This document shows positions 10,688 through 12,844 of a stretch of 12,844 bases of DNA, one piece after another; position 1 is the stretch's first letter; every line of letters starts with the position of its first letter. The stretch spans positions 1-12,844 of the forward strand of contig NZ_QYUQ01000004.1 of the NCBI RefSeq assembly GCF_003590835.1, read 5' to 3'. The DNA comes from Noviherbaspirillum sedimenti (lineage in GTDB: Bacteria > Pseudomonadota > Gammaproteobacteria > Burkholderiales > Burkholderiaceae_D). The notes below the pieces were generated by a model that did no database searches, was not told where the DNA came from, and saw only the letters and a list, made by a program, of their open reading frames with translations. The translations under genes were made by a program, and so were the position numbers.

Positions 10688-10801
10688 GCCTGACGATGAC
10701 CTACTTTCACACTGGTTGCAGCACTATCATCGGCGCGAAGTCGTTTCACGGTCCTGTTCGGGATGGGAAGGGGTGGTACCAACTTGCTATGGTCATCAGG
10801 C
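10688..10801 (-). rRNA. rrf: 5S ribosomal RNA, operon 2
   Basis: Identical to the 5S at 1399-1512 over 114 bases, in the same orientation and the same distance from its terminator. Confidence 0.95.
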
Positions 10802-10966
10802 ATAACTTGTAGTGTCGCTTGTGGTGCCCGTTGACCTGGGCATCGCAAACAACGCAATCCGGGAAGAAGCAATAGTTCAGGGTACTACTTAATATTGGCG
10901 GTTGTGATTGCCAGAATCGATCATGGCATACACAGCTTACTCATCATCTATAACATCAAGGTTATA
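10802..10966 (-). other. 23S-5S internal spacer, operon 2
   Basis: Identical to the operon 1 spacer at 1513-1677, including the 23S processing arm next to the 23S end. Confidence 0.8.

Positions 10967-12844
<1,878 letters not shown>

Overview
The window looks like chromosomal DNA of a betaproteobacterium. Evidence is the porin type at the left edge, the spacer order 16S-Ile-Ala-23S-5S, and 16S signatures that, from memory only, resemble Oxalobacteraceae (Herbaspirillum/Janthinobacterium group). The genus is not assigned. Almost everything is on the minus strand.

Layout from left to right. (1) 1-1122 (+) holds the 3' part of a trimeric outer-membrane porin gene with a one-base frameshift near 933, followed by a perfect bidirectional terminator. 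(2) 1353-6941 (-) holds a complete rRNA operon: promoter, leader with boxA, 16S, tRNA-Ile(GAU), tRNA-Ala(UGC), 23S, 5S, terminator. (3) 6942-7499 is the upstream region, without a gene I can support. (4) 7500-10403 is an IS66-family element with matching terminal inverted repeats. It carries tnpA, tnpB and tnpC (-) plus a small convergent gene (+) inside the left end that is not part of the usual IS66 set. (5) 10404-10615 is the 3' stump of an IS4-family transposase with its terminal repeat. (6) 10628-12844 (-) is a second rRNA operon (terminator, 5S, most of 23S), cut by the window edge.

The two rRNA copies are direct repeats about 9.29 kb apart. Over the shared 2.2 kb I found only three single-base indels. 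Two of these put copy 1 out of line with the universal 23S sequence at the peptidyl transferase centre. Together with the porin frameshift they suggest either consensus errors in the left 3 kb or a damaged rRNA gene.

The IS66 transposition genes lie downstream of operon 2 and point the same way. A perfect 17-bp inverted repeat covers the tnpA start and could mask it in read-through rRNA transcripts. The IS66 termini are well paired but the flanking 8-mers differ, and the IS4 gene it interrupts has no 5' half on the other side. The junction is therefore a product of rearrangement and not a simple insertion. The strongest candidate for novelty is the IS66 element with its internal tryptophan-rich passenger gene. 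I see no CRISPR array, defence system or phage.
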